In this document: positions 42,788 to 50,983 of the stretch, one piece after another
Numbering within the stretch: the first letter of the stretch is position 1
How the letters are laid out: each line of letters opens with the position of its first letter
NCBI GenBank assembly: GCA_046348855.1
Contig: JAXMDK010000006.1
Location: forward strand, 93,301-157,300
DNA from: TMP-24 sp046348855
GTDB taxonomy: Bacteria; Pseudomonadota; Alphaproteobacteria; Rhodobacterales; Rhodobacteraceae
Length of the DNA stretch: 64,000 bases
Reading direction: 5' to 3'
Program-made: the position numbers and the translations under genes
Notes under the pieces: model-generated
What the model saw: the letters and a program-made list of their open reading frames with translations, nothing else
The model's database searches: none
What the model was told of the DNA's origin: nothing

Positions 42788-45228
42788 TGAGGCGGGTGCT
42801 GTGGTTGCTGGTCCTGCTCTGGTCGGTGGCCCTTCCAGCGGCGGCGGTTGCCGGACGGGTCACGGTTCAGGCGGGGGATCATCTGGTCTTCACCCGGCTG
42901 GTGCTGCAAGGCGAGGGTCGGTCGGACTGGAAACTTGGCCGCACCGCGCAGGGCTATGCGTTGCAGGTTGGGGGGGCGGAGGTGGCCTTCGACCTTGGCG
43001 GCCTGTTCGCCCGGATCGACCGGCGCCGGATCGCCGACGTTACCGCAGATGGGCCGGGACGGCTGGCTATTGCGCTTGGCTGCGACTGTCACGCGACGGC
43101 CTTCGCCATGTCGGGCGGACGCATCGTCGTCGACATCGGCGACGGTGCCCCGGCCCGGGACTCGCCGTTCGAGGTCGAACTTGCTCCACCAGATGCGGGG
43201 CCGACCCCTGCTTCAAGCCCGGTGGCTGGTACCGAGGCCCCGCGCGCCGCGGCTGCGACATTGACGTTCCTGCCGCTGGCGGCCCCGGCGGCCAACCCGG
43301 CGCCGGACTGGCACGGATCTGCGTCCACGGTGGTGCTCGGCCCCGGGTCGGCGCCGGTCACCTCGGCCCCGGCCGCGGTCAAGGATGCAGAAAGGCCCGC
43401 CGCCGCGCCGCAGTTGCCCGTTCCGGGAACGCAATTGCCGGTGATGGTCGCGCCGCCGCCGGTCCTGCCGCCGGACATTTCCGGTCCAGCCATCCGGGCG
43501 ACTGAGGATGCGTTGCTTCTGCAATTGGGGCGCGCGGCGTCGCAAGGCCTGGTGGAGCCGCCGGCGCCGGTTACGCCACCGCCCGCGCGACCCGACGCCC
43601 CGCCGCCGGAACCGGCGGACGCCGCGCCCGCGATGGGTGGTCCCGACGACGACCGCGATCCACCGCCCGGGGCTGGCGCCATCGCCTTTCATGCCGAAAC
43701 CAGTCTTGACCGCGATTCGCGCGAGGATCCGGCCGCCCGACACCTGACCGCGTCCGGTGGGTCTTGTGTCCCCGACAGCGAGGTGGCGCTGGCGGAATGG
43801 GGCAGCGCGGACCCGGTTCCGGCGCAACTGGCCAGTGTGCGGGCCGGACTAGTCGGCGAATTCGACCGGCCGGATGCGCGGGCGGTCGAACGGCTTGCGA
43901 AGCTCTACCTGTTCCTGGGGATGGGGGCCGAGGCGCGCCAGGTTCTGGCGGCTTTCTCTGCCGATCTGGTCGATGCGCGCCTCTTGTCTGACATCGGTCT
44001 GGTGCTCGATGACGGCGTGGTCGCTCAAGACAGCCCGCTGCACGGAATGCGCGACTGCGACACGCAGGTGGCGCTCTGGTCGTTCCTGGCGGCTCCGTCG
44101 GGAAATGACGTCCGGCTTGCCGACACCGGCGCGGTGGCGCGCGGCTTTTCCGGGCTGCCGGCGGGCTTGCGCCATATTCTCGCGCGGCGACTGGCCAGCC
44201 GCCTGACCGAGATCGGGGCGACCGATGCCGCGCGCCGGGTGCGCAATGCGGTGGCGCGCGAGTCGCAGCCCGGCGACCGGCTGGTCGGCATGCTCGACGC
44301 CGAACGGGCACTGCGCAATGGCAAGCCGTCGGCGGCGGAGAGCCCGTTGGACAGCCTCACCGCGGGCAATGATCCCCTGTCGGCTGAGGCGGTGCTTCTG
44401 GCGGTGGAGGCCCGCCTGAAACAGGGCGCGGCCCCACCGCCCGGGCTGGTCGAGGCGGTTTCGGCGCTGGCCTTCGAGCGGCGCGACGGCGCGGACGGGC
44501 CGCGGTTCACCTCGGCGGCTATCCTGGCGCTGGCGGCGGGTGGAAAATTCGACGAAGCCTTCGCGAGCTACGGCCGTTGGCAGACCGAGAAGCCCGATGC
44601 CGACCGGCGCGAGACGGCCGAGGGGCTGTTCGGCCTTCTGGCCGGCAAGGCCGACGACGCGACGTTCCTGCAGGATTTCTTCGCCGGCACCAGGATGCTT
44701 GCCGAGGCCGGTGCGGAGGCGCCGGTGCGGCTGGCAGTCGCCCGGCGGCTGGTGTCGCTGGGGTTTGCCGATGAGGCGCGCGGGCTGGTCAGTCCGGTCG
44801 CAGCCGGAAAGACAGACGGCCGGATGGTGCTGGCCGGCGCGGCGTTGGGGCAAATGCGGCCCGACGAGGCTTTGGGCGACCTGCAGGGGCTCGAAGGGCC
44901 TGAGGCAGGGGCATTGCGGGCCGCGGCCTTGTCGATGGCCGGCAGGCATGGCGAGGCGGCGGCAATCTATGCGGCGCAGGGTGACTTAACGGCGGCGGCC
45001 GATGCCGCCTGGGCTGCGGGAGACTGGGAGGGCGCCGCCCGGTCCGATCGGTTCCGGCAGGCGGCAGCTGGCCTGGGCCTGACCGCCGCCGCTGGTCCCG
45101 CGTCGGAGGCCGGCACCACGCTGGCCGGCAGCCGGGCGCTTCTGGACCAGAGCGCCGGGGTGCGCCAGATTCTGACGGATTTGCTGGATTCTCCGGCACC
45201 GCCACAGACCCGGCCAGCCGGCCCCTGA
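42787..45228 (+). CDS. Large periplasmic motility protein, MotK/MotC-like in position
   Basis: An 813-residue exported protein. It has a Sec signal peptide (1-22), a beta-rich region (23-115) with the cysteine pair GCDCHA near residue 98, a Pro/Ala-rich low-complexity linker (about 120-300), a single CVPDSE cysteine near 322, and a C-terminal helical, TPR-like half (340-800). Architecture and place after motE-motA suggest the MotC/MotK-type periplasmic motor proteins of alphaproteobacteria. I infer this from layout, not from recognised motifs. It may be anchored at the P ring or stator. Confidence 0.55.
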   Translation: MRRVLWLLVLLWSVALPAAAVAGRVTVQAGDHLVFTRLVLQGEGRSDWKLGRTAQGYALQVGGAEVAFDLGGLFARIDRRRIADVTADGPGRLAIALGCDCHATAFAMSGGRIVVDIGDGAPARDSPFEVELAPPDAGPTPASSPVAGTEAPRAAAATLTFLPLAAPAANPAPDWHGSASTVVLGPGSAPVTSAPAAVKDAERPAAAPQLPVPGTQLPVMVAPPPVLPPDISGPAIRATEDALLLQLGRAASQGLVEPPAPVTPPPARPDAPPPEPADAAPAMGGPDDDRDPPPGAGAIAFHAETSLDRDSREDPAARHLTASGGSCVPDSEVALAEWGSADPVPAQLASVRAGLVGEFDRPDARAVERLAKLYLFLGMGAEARQVLAAFSADLVDARLLSDIGLVLDDGVVAQDSPLHGMRDCDTQVALWSFLAAPSGNDVRLADTGAVARGFSGLPAGLRHILARRLASRLTEIGATDAARRVRNAVARESQPGDRLVGMLDAERALRNGKPSAAESPLDSLTAGNDPLSAEAVLLAVEARLKQGAAPPPGLVEAVSALAFERRDGADGPRFTSAAILALAAGGKFDEAFASYGRWQTEKPDADRRETAEGLFGLLAGKADDATFLQDFFAGTRMLAEAGAEAPVRLAVARRLVSLGFADEARGLVSPVAAGKTDGRMVLAGAALGQMRPDEALGDLQGLEGPEAGALRAAALSMAGRHGEAAAIYAAQGDLTAAADAAWAAGDWEGAARSDRFRQAAAGLGLTAAAGPASEAGTTLAGSRALLDQSAGVRQILTDLLDSPAPPQTRPAGP

Positions 45229-45311
45229 ACCCGGCCATCCGGCGCTTACGGTTTTTCAACCTGCCGATTCTAGCCTGAAGACGAACGCGCAAGGGGCGCG
45301 ACAGGGTCAGA

Positions 45312-46091
45312 ATGACACCACAAACGAGATTTCGTCGGATCCTCGCCGCCCTTCTGCTGGCCGTGGCCGACCTGGCCGGTGGCCGGGTGCGCGCTGCCCA
45401 GCAAGCGGCCGAACCCGCGGCGCTGTGCGAACGGGCCGCGGAAATCGCGTCGCAGCGCGAAGGGGTGCCGATCTCGGTCCTTGCGGCCATATCGCTGGGC
45501 GAATCCGGCCGCCGGCAGGGCAAGGCCTTTCGCCCCTGGCCCTGGACGGTGAACATGGAAGGCGCAGGTCACTGGTTCGGGACCGCCGAGGAGGCGCTGG
45601 CCTATGCCCAGCGGGAATTCGACGGCGGCGCCCGCAGTTTCGACATCGGTTGCTTCCAGATCAACTACCGCTGGCATGGGCAGAACTTCGCCTCGATCGG
45701 TCAGATGTTCGATCCGCTGGCCAATGCGCTTTATGCCGCGCGCTTCCTGCGGTTGCTCTATGCCGAACAGGGATCGTGGGAGGCGGCAGCGGGCGCCTAT
45801 CATTCGCGCAACCCCCAGTTCGCCGCCGATTACGCGGCCCGGTTTGCGCGCCTGCGCGGCGATTTCCTGACCCGCAACGGCGCGGGGCTGCCGGAGATCA
45901 CCGACCTGCAGCTGGCCGGACTTGACCAAACCACCGGAGGCGCGGGCCTTGCCGCGCCGCGCCCCAACAGCTTTCCGCTGCTTCAGTCGGGGGCTGGCGC
46001 GGGGCTTGGCTCGCTGGTTCCGATCGGCAATGGCGCGGGGGCCGCGCTTTTTGGCGGCGCGGTGCCGACCGGTGCGGAGGACGGATCGTGA
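45312..46091 (+). CDS. Lytic transglycosylase of the flagellar operon
   Basis: A 259-residue exported SLT-type transglycosylase with a signal peptide of about 28 residues. The catalytic glutamate is in ISLGESGRRQG near residue 62, followed by FDIGCFQINYRWHG near 112 and EAAAGAYHSRNP near 158. The C-terminal 60 residues are Gly/Ala-rich. It would open peptidoglycan for the rod, like SltF of Rhodobacter. Its TGA overlaps the flhA GTG. An 83-base spacer precedes it. Confidence 0.82.
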   Translation: MTPQTRFRRILAALLLAVADLAGGRVRAAQQAAEPAALCERAAEIASQREGVPISVLAAISLGESGRRQGKAFRPWPWTVNMEGAGHWFGTAEEALAYAQREFDGGARSFDIGCFQINYRWHGQNFASIGQMFDPLANALYAARFLRLLYAEQGSWEAAAGAYHSRNPQFAADYAARFARLRGDFLTRNGAGLPEITDLQLAGLDQTTGGAGLAAPRPNSFPLLQSGAGAGLGSLVPIGNGAGAALFGGAVPTGAEDGS

Positions 46092-48169
46092 CGAAGCGCG
46101 CGGTCAGCCTCTTCCATCCGACCGTGCTTCTGGCGCTGGCGATGATGGCGATCATCGCCATGATGATCCTGCCGATGCCATCGTGGATCCTCGATGCGGG
46201 CCTCGCGGCCTCGTTCGCGATCGCCATCCTGATCTTCACCATCACGCTTTTCATCGAGCGGCCGCTGGATTTTTCCGCCTTCCCGACCATCCTTCTGGCG
46301 TCGCTGATGCTGCGGCTGGCGCTGAATGTGTCGTCGACGAAACTCATCATCGGCCAAGGCCATACCGGGACGGCCGCGGCCGGAAAGGTGATCGAGGGTT
46401 TCGCCATGTTCATCATGTCGGGCTCGGTGCTGATCGGGCTGGTGGTGTTCGGCGTGCTGCTGATCGTCAACTTCATCGTCATCACCAAGGGCGCGGGCCG
46501 CATGGCCGAGGTCGGCGCGCGGTTCGCGCTGGACGGCATGCCGGGCCGCCAGCTGGCGATTGATGCCGACATGAACGCCGGCGCCATCGACCATGCCGAG
46601 GCCAAGGCGCGGCGCGAGCGCGAACAGGCGGAAACCACGTTCTTCGGTTCGCTCGACGGCGCGTCGAAGTTCGTGAAGGGCGACGCCGTGGCGGGGCTGC
46701 TCATCACCCTGCTGAACCTTGTCGTCGGGCTGGCGATCGGCATCGGCGTGCATGGCATGCCCATCGCCCGGGCGCTGGAGACCTATTCGATCCTGACGGT
46801 CGGTGACGGGCTGGTCAGCCAGATCCCGGCGGTCATCATCTCGATCGCCTCGGCGCTGCTTCTGTCGCGGGGGGGCACCAAGGGCGCGGCCGACAAGGAT
46901 ATCCTGCGCCAGCTTGGCCAGCATCCGCCGGCGCTGGCGACGGTGGCGGTGCTGATGGCGCTGTTCGCGCTGGTGCCGGGCCTGCCGTTCGTGCCCTTCA
47001 TGCTGGGCGCGGGGCTTCTGGGCGGCACCGCCTATGTGCGGCGGCGGACCATCCTGCGCGAAGCTGCGCCGGCAATGGGGCCGGCCGAACGCGCGGAACC
47101 GGCGCGGCAGCGGTCGATGGGCGACATGCTCGACATCGACGATATCCATGTCGAGTTCAGCACCAGCCTGGTGGGCATGGTTCTCGATCCGGCCACCGGG
47201 CTCGACGCCCGCATCGCCAGCATGCGCGCCCATGTCGTCACCCACTACGGGCTGATCCTGCCCGAAATCCGCCTCACCGACGATCCGGGCCTGGAGCCGG
47301 GCCGCTACCGGATCCGCATCCAGGGGGTCGAGCAGGCGGCCGACCTGCTGCATCCCGATCAGGTCCTGGCGCTTCTGGGCGGCGACGATGCGCGGATTCC
47401 GGCGGGCGGCGATGTGCAGGAGCCGGTCTACGGTGCCCCGGCCCGCTGGATTCCGCGCGACCGGCAGGACGAGGCGATCCTGGCCGGCGCCACCGTCGTC
47501 GGCCCGACCGAGGTGCTGGCCACGCACCTGCTCGAGGTGGTGAAGCGCAATTTCGCCCGGCTGCTCAGCCTGAAATCGCTGCGCCGGCTTCTGGCCGAAA
47601 GCATCAACCTGTCCGATCCGGCGCGCGCCGAGGCCAATCGCAAGCTCTTCGATGAGTTGATCCCCGACAAGGTGCCGGTCGATCTGCTGCTGTCGGTGCT
47701 GCGGCTGCTGCTCGAGGAGCGCGTGTCGATCCGTAACCTGCCGCTGATCCTGGAGGCCATCGCCGAGGGGCGCGCGCTGGCCAGCCCGGAACTGGTCTGC
47801 GAACATGTGCGCCGCAGGCTGGGCTTCCAGCTGGTCGCCGAACTGCGCCGTGCCGACGGGTCGGTGCCGCTGCTGCAACTGGCCCCCGAGTGGGAGGAGA
47901 CCTTCCGCACCTATCAGGTCGAGGGCGAGCGTGGGTTGGCCGACGTGGCGCTGCCGCCGGAAAAGTTCAATCGGCTTACCGGAAACGTCGCCGAAAAGGT
48001 GGCAAGATCCGCCGAAAAGGGGGTGTTTCCGGCGGTTGTCACCTCGTCCCGGCGACGGCGGTTCCTGCGCACGGCGCTGGCCGCCAAGGGGATTGCGGCG
48101 CCGGTCCTGTCCTACGACGAGGTCGGCACCGAGGCCAGGCCGGCCATCGTCGGCCTGGTGATGGCATGA
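46088..48169 (+). CDS. flhA: Flagellar export gate protein FlhA
   Basis: A 693-residue export-gate protein. The first 330 residues hold eight membrane helices with landmarks PSWILDAGLAASFAIAILI near 32, PTILLASLMLRLALNVSSTKLII near 62, the FHIPEP-loop counterpart AEVGARFALDGMPGRQLAIDADMNAG near 145 and GDGLVSQIPAVIISIASALLLSR near 240. The cytoplasmic domain ends in PAIVGLVMA. It starts with GTG 46088. FlhA organises the nonameric ring and chaperone docking. Confidence 0.95.
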   Translation: MTKRAVSLFHPTVLLALAMMAIIAMMILPMPSWILDAGLAASFAIAILIFTITLFIERPLDFSAFPTILLASLMLRLALNVSSTKLIIGQGHTGTAAAGKVIEGFAMFIMSGSVLIGLVVFGVLLIVNFIVITKGAGRMAEVGARFALDGMPGRQLAIDADMNAGAIDHAEAKARREREQAETTFFGSLDGASKFVKGDAVAGLLITLLNLVVGLAIGIGVHGMPIARALETYSILTVGDGLVSQIPAVIISIASALLLSRGGTKGAADKDILRQLGQHPPALATVAVLMALFALVPGLPFVPFMLGAGLLGGTAYVRRRTILREAAPAMGPAERAEPARQRSMGDMLDIDDIHVEFSTSLVGMVLDPATGLDARIASMRAHVVTHYGLILPEIRLTDDPGLEPGRYRIRIQGVEQAADLLHPDQVLALLGGDDARIPAGGDVQEPVYGAPARWIPRDRQDEAILAGATVVGPTEVLATHLLEVVKRNFARLLSLKSLRRLLAESINLSDPARAEANRKLFDELIPDKVPVDLLLSVLRLLLEERVSIRNLPLILEAIAEGRALASPELVCEHVRRRLGFQLVAELRRADGSVPLLQLAPEWEETFRTYQVEGERGLADVALPPEKFNRLTGNVAEKVARSAEKGVFPAVVTSSRRRRFLRTALAAKGIAAPVLSYDEVGTEARPAIVGLVMA

Positions 48170-48951
48170 ACCAGATCGCCGGGCAGGTGCAGCCGCTGAT
48201 GGATCTGGCCTTCGCGGTCCTGCGGACTTATGGGCTGGTCTTCCTGCGGGTCGGCGCAGCGGCGGCGCTGTTGCCCGGGTTCGGCGAGCGAATGGTGCCC
48301 GCGCGCATCCGGCTGGTGGCGGCGATGGCGCTGAGTGCCGCGGTTGCCCCGGCGGTGGCGGGCGGCTTGCCGGCGGGTCCGGCGACGCTGGCCGGCTCGG
48401 TCGGGTTGCTGTTCGCCGAAATGCTGAACGGGCTGGCGCTGGGCTTCGTGCTGCGGCTGTTCCTGATGGCCATCGAGATGGCCGGGGGGATCGCCGCGCA
48501 GTCCGGCTCGCTGGCCCAGATGTTCGGCACCGCGGGCGAGCCGATGCCGGCCATCGGGCATCTTCTGGTGATGGCGGGCCTTGGACTGGCCTTTCTGGGC
48601 GGTCTTCATGTGCGGATCGCTGCGGCCCTGATCCTGTCCTACCGGGCGATTCCCGCCGGGACGCTTCCCGGCGCGGCGCTGATCGAAAGCTGGAGCCTCG
48701 CGCAGGTCTCGCACGCCTTTGGCCTGTCGTTCAGCCTGGCCGCGCCCTTCGTGATCGCGGCGCTTCTCTACAATGTGGCGCTGGGCTTCATCAACCGGGC
48801 GATGCCGGGGTTGATGGTGGCCATGATCGGGGCGCCGGCGCTGGCGGCTGGGGTGCTGATCCTGCTCGCTGTTGCCGCGCCCTTGATGCTGGCGGGCTGG
48901 CAATCGGGTTATGAGCGGCTGCTGGCCGACCCGTTCGCGGTGGTCCGATGA
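48166..48951 (+). CDS. fliR: Flagellar export gate protein FliR
   Basis: A 261-residue membrane protein with six helices. Landmarks are FLRVGAAAALLPGFGERMVPARIRLVAAMALS (key GFGERMVPARIR) near residue 27, EMAGGIAAQSGSLAQMFG near 107 and LLYNVALGFINRAMPGLMVAMIGAPA near 205. It joins FliP and FliQ in the export gate. ATG 48166 overlaps the flhA TGA (ATGA), and its own TGA overlaps the flhB start. Confidence 0.93.
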   Translation: MNQIAGQVQPLMDLAFAVLRTYGLVFLRVGAAAALLPGFGERMVPARIRLVAAMALSAAVAPAVAGGLPAGPATLAGSVGLLFAEMLNGLALGFVLRLFLMAIEMAGGIAAQSGSLAQMFGTAGEPMPAIGHLLVMAGLGLAFLGGLHVRIAAALILSYRAIPAGTLPGAALIESWSLAQVSHAFGLSFSLAAPFVIAALLYNVALGFINRAMPGLMVAMIGAPALAAGVLILLAVAAPLMLAGWQSGYERLLADPFAVVR

Positions 48952-50033
48952 GCGACGAGGACGAGGGCCGGGACCACGAGCCCACCCAGAAGAAGCTCGA
49001 CGATGCGCGTGCGCGGGGCGATGTGGCGCGGTCGGGCGACCTGACGGGGGCGGCGGCGCTGGGCGGGTTCACGCTGGCGGTGCTGGCGGCCGGACCGGGG
49101 GCGGTGGCGGCTTTCTCGGGAACGGCGCAAAGCTATCTGGGGCAAGTGGGCGGGCTGGTGCGGCTGGGCGATCCGGCCGCCGGTGCCTGGGGGGTGGCCG
49201 CCTGGCTGGCGCACATGGTGCTGCCGGTGGTGCCGCTGTTCCTGCTGCCGGCGTTGGGCGCGTTTGCCGGCCTGCTGGGCCAGCGAGGGCTGGTGTTTTC
49301 GGGCGAAAAGCTCGCGCCCCGCCTGTCGCGCATCAACCCCCTGGCCAATGCCGCCCGCCGCTTCGGTCGGGGCGGGTTGGTCGAGTTCGCCAAGAGCCTG
49401 GCCAAGCTTTGTTTGACCGCCGGTCTGACCGGATGGTTCCTGACGCGCCGCCTGGGTGAGGCGCTGGTGTCGGCGGAACTGACCGCCGCGCAGGCGGGCG
49501 CGCTGACCTTGCAGATGTTGGTGGCGTTTCTGGTCTTTGCTACGCTGATCGCCGCCGTCTTCGGGGCCGGCGACTATCTGTGGCAGCGGCTCGACCATCT
49601 GCGGCGCAACCGCATGACCCGGCAGGAACTGGTCGACGAATTCCGCCAGTCCGAAGGGGACCCGGACATGAAGGGCCAGCGCCGCCAACGGGCGCAGGCG
49701 ATCGCGATGAACCGGATGCTGGCCGATGTCGCCAAGGCTGATGTGGTGGTGGTCAACCCGACGCACTATGCGGTGGCGCTGAAATGGACGCGGGCCAGCG
49801 GCCGGGCGCCGGTGTGTCTCGCCAAGGGCACCGACGCGGTTGCGGCGCGCATCCGCGAACGGGCGCAGGCGGCGGGCGTGCCGATCCATTCCGACCCGCC
49901 CACGGCGCGGTCGCTGCATGCGGCGGTCGAGATCGGCCATGAAATCCGGCCCGAGCATTTCGCCGCCGTCGCCGCGGCGATCCGCTATGCCGAACGGATG
50001 CGGCGCCGGGCGAAGGAACGGGGCCTTGGCTGA
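48948..50033 (+). CDS. flhB: Flagellar export switch protein FlhB
   Basis: A 361-residue substrate-specificity switch. The N-terminus DEGRDHEPTQKKLDDARARGDVARSGDL is typical, with key segment PTQKKLDDARARGDVARS. Four membrane helices span about 28-215. The cytoplasmic domain contains the autocleavage site N269-P270 in VVNPTHYAVAL, preceded by QRRQRAQAIAMNRMLADV. Cleavage switches export from rod/hook to filament subunits. Confidence 0.95.
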   Translation: MSDEDEGRDHEPTQKKLDDARARGDVARSGDLTGAAALGGFTLAVLAAGPGAVAAFSGTAQSYLGQVGGLVRLGDPAAGAWGVAAWLAHMVLPVVPLFLLPALGAFAGLLGQRGLVFSGEKLAPRLSRINPLANAARRFGRGGLVEFAKSLAKLCLTAGLTGWFLTRRLGEALVSAELTAAQAGALTLQMLVAFLVFATLIAAVFGAGDYLWQRLDHLRRNRMTRQELVDEFRQSEGDPDMKGQRRQRAQAIAMNRMLADVAKADVVVVNPTHYAVALKWTRASGRAPVCLAKGTDAVAARIRERAQAAGVPIHSDPPTARSLHAAVEIGHEIRPEHFAAVAAAIRYAERMRRRAKERGLG

Positions 50034-50401
50034 TGGACAGGCATGAGGCCCGGCAACTGGCGGATATTGCGGTGATGAAGCGCGACGCCGACCTGGCCCG
50101 GCTGGCCGGGGCGGCCGCGCGGCTGGCGCGGGTAGGGCAGATGCGGATGGATATCGAGGCCGGTCTCAGGCGCGAGACCCTGGCGGCGTCGGACAGGGGC
50201 GATCCGGTCGGGCTGGTCCGGTTGGAGGGCCATGTGCGGTTCATGCAGCAGACGCTCGACCGGCTGGCGACCGAGATCGGACGGCTCGAGGCCGAACGGG
50301 ACGAATTGCGCGACAAGGCCGCCCGGTCGTTCGGGCGGGCCTCGGTTCTGGACGAACTGGCGGCGGGCCTGGCGCGGGCTGGGCGCAAGGGGCAGGGGTG
50401 A
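50033..50401 (+). CDS. Small helical protein at the end of the flagellar operon, unknown
   Basis: A 122-residue, fully helical, Arg/Ala/Glu-rich product with no signal peptide or membrane helix. The segment FMQQTLDRLATEIGRLEAER forms a heptad-like coiled coil near residues 75-100. Size and charge resemble FliJ-type export chaperones, but no FliJ motif is recognised. The start overlaps the flhB stop by one base, so it belongs to the operon. Confidence 0.6.
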   Translation: MDRHEARQLADIAVMKRDADLARLAGAAARLARVGQMRMDIEAGLRRETLAASDRGDPVGLVRLEGHVRFMQQTLDRLATEIGRLEAERDELRDKAARSFGRASVLDELAAGLARAGRKGQG

Positions 50402-50983
50402 TGGGTCTTGCCGTCCGGTGGTCGCGAAGTCGGGCATGGTCGGGCGGCTCGCCGGCGGTGTAGGCGGTTGGCCGTCATGCGGCCGGCGGAACCTGACGAG
50501 GCTGCCAGGCGCCTTGGGGTGGGCAGAACGCAGAGGTCGGGGTGTAGCTGTGTCCAGGATCGCGGGTGTCGGACCATCGATCTTTCTGCCGCCGCCGCAG
50601 GTATCGGTGCGCGGGCGACGGGAGGAGAGGGCAGATCGGTCTGCAATTTGGCTATCGCAGGTCTGACCTTCCATCCGACCCATCCCAAGGGTCGGCGCGA
50701 TGGTGCCCACCCCGGGTCGGGCGCGGCCCTCCGTCGCGCAGGGATGCAGATCAAGAGCAGGGTGCTTTGACGCGTGGAGGCTGTCATCGACCCTGGCCGT
50801 CGCCCTTTTCCGGCGCATGTTGGCCGCCGACGATTGCTGCACGCGCCGCGCCGGCGGCGGTTTGTTTCAGCCCTTCACGTCTTGGACAGGCGCGCCGAGG
50901 GCACTTGGCGGCGGGCTCCGCGCTCTTTCATAAAGGGTCGGGGCCGGCCCGCGGACCCGATGGCCGGAAGGGAGCCAGGCGGA
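50402..50983. other. 582-base spacer without a supported gene
   Basis: It separates the flagellar operon from the TVP38-ynj operon. Open frames exist but lack ribosome-binding sites and protein-like composition. The one structure noted is an inverted repeat CCGACCC-N7-GGGTCGG at 50675-50695, without a T run. No tRNA-like or repeat sequence was seen. It should hold the promoter of the downstream operon. Confidence 0.6.

Noticed and set aside
45983..47878. 631-codon minus-strand open frame
   Set aside because: It is the antisense shadow of flhA, with biased His/Gln/Arg/Asp composition.
50408..50770. 120-codon open frame in the gap before the TVP38 operon
   Set aside because: No ribosome-binding site, no family resemblance and composition like translated noncoding GC-rich DNA.
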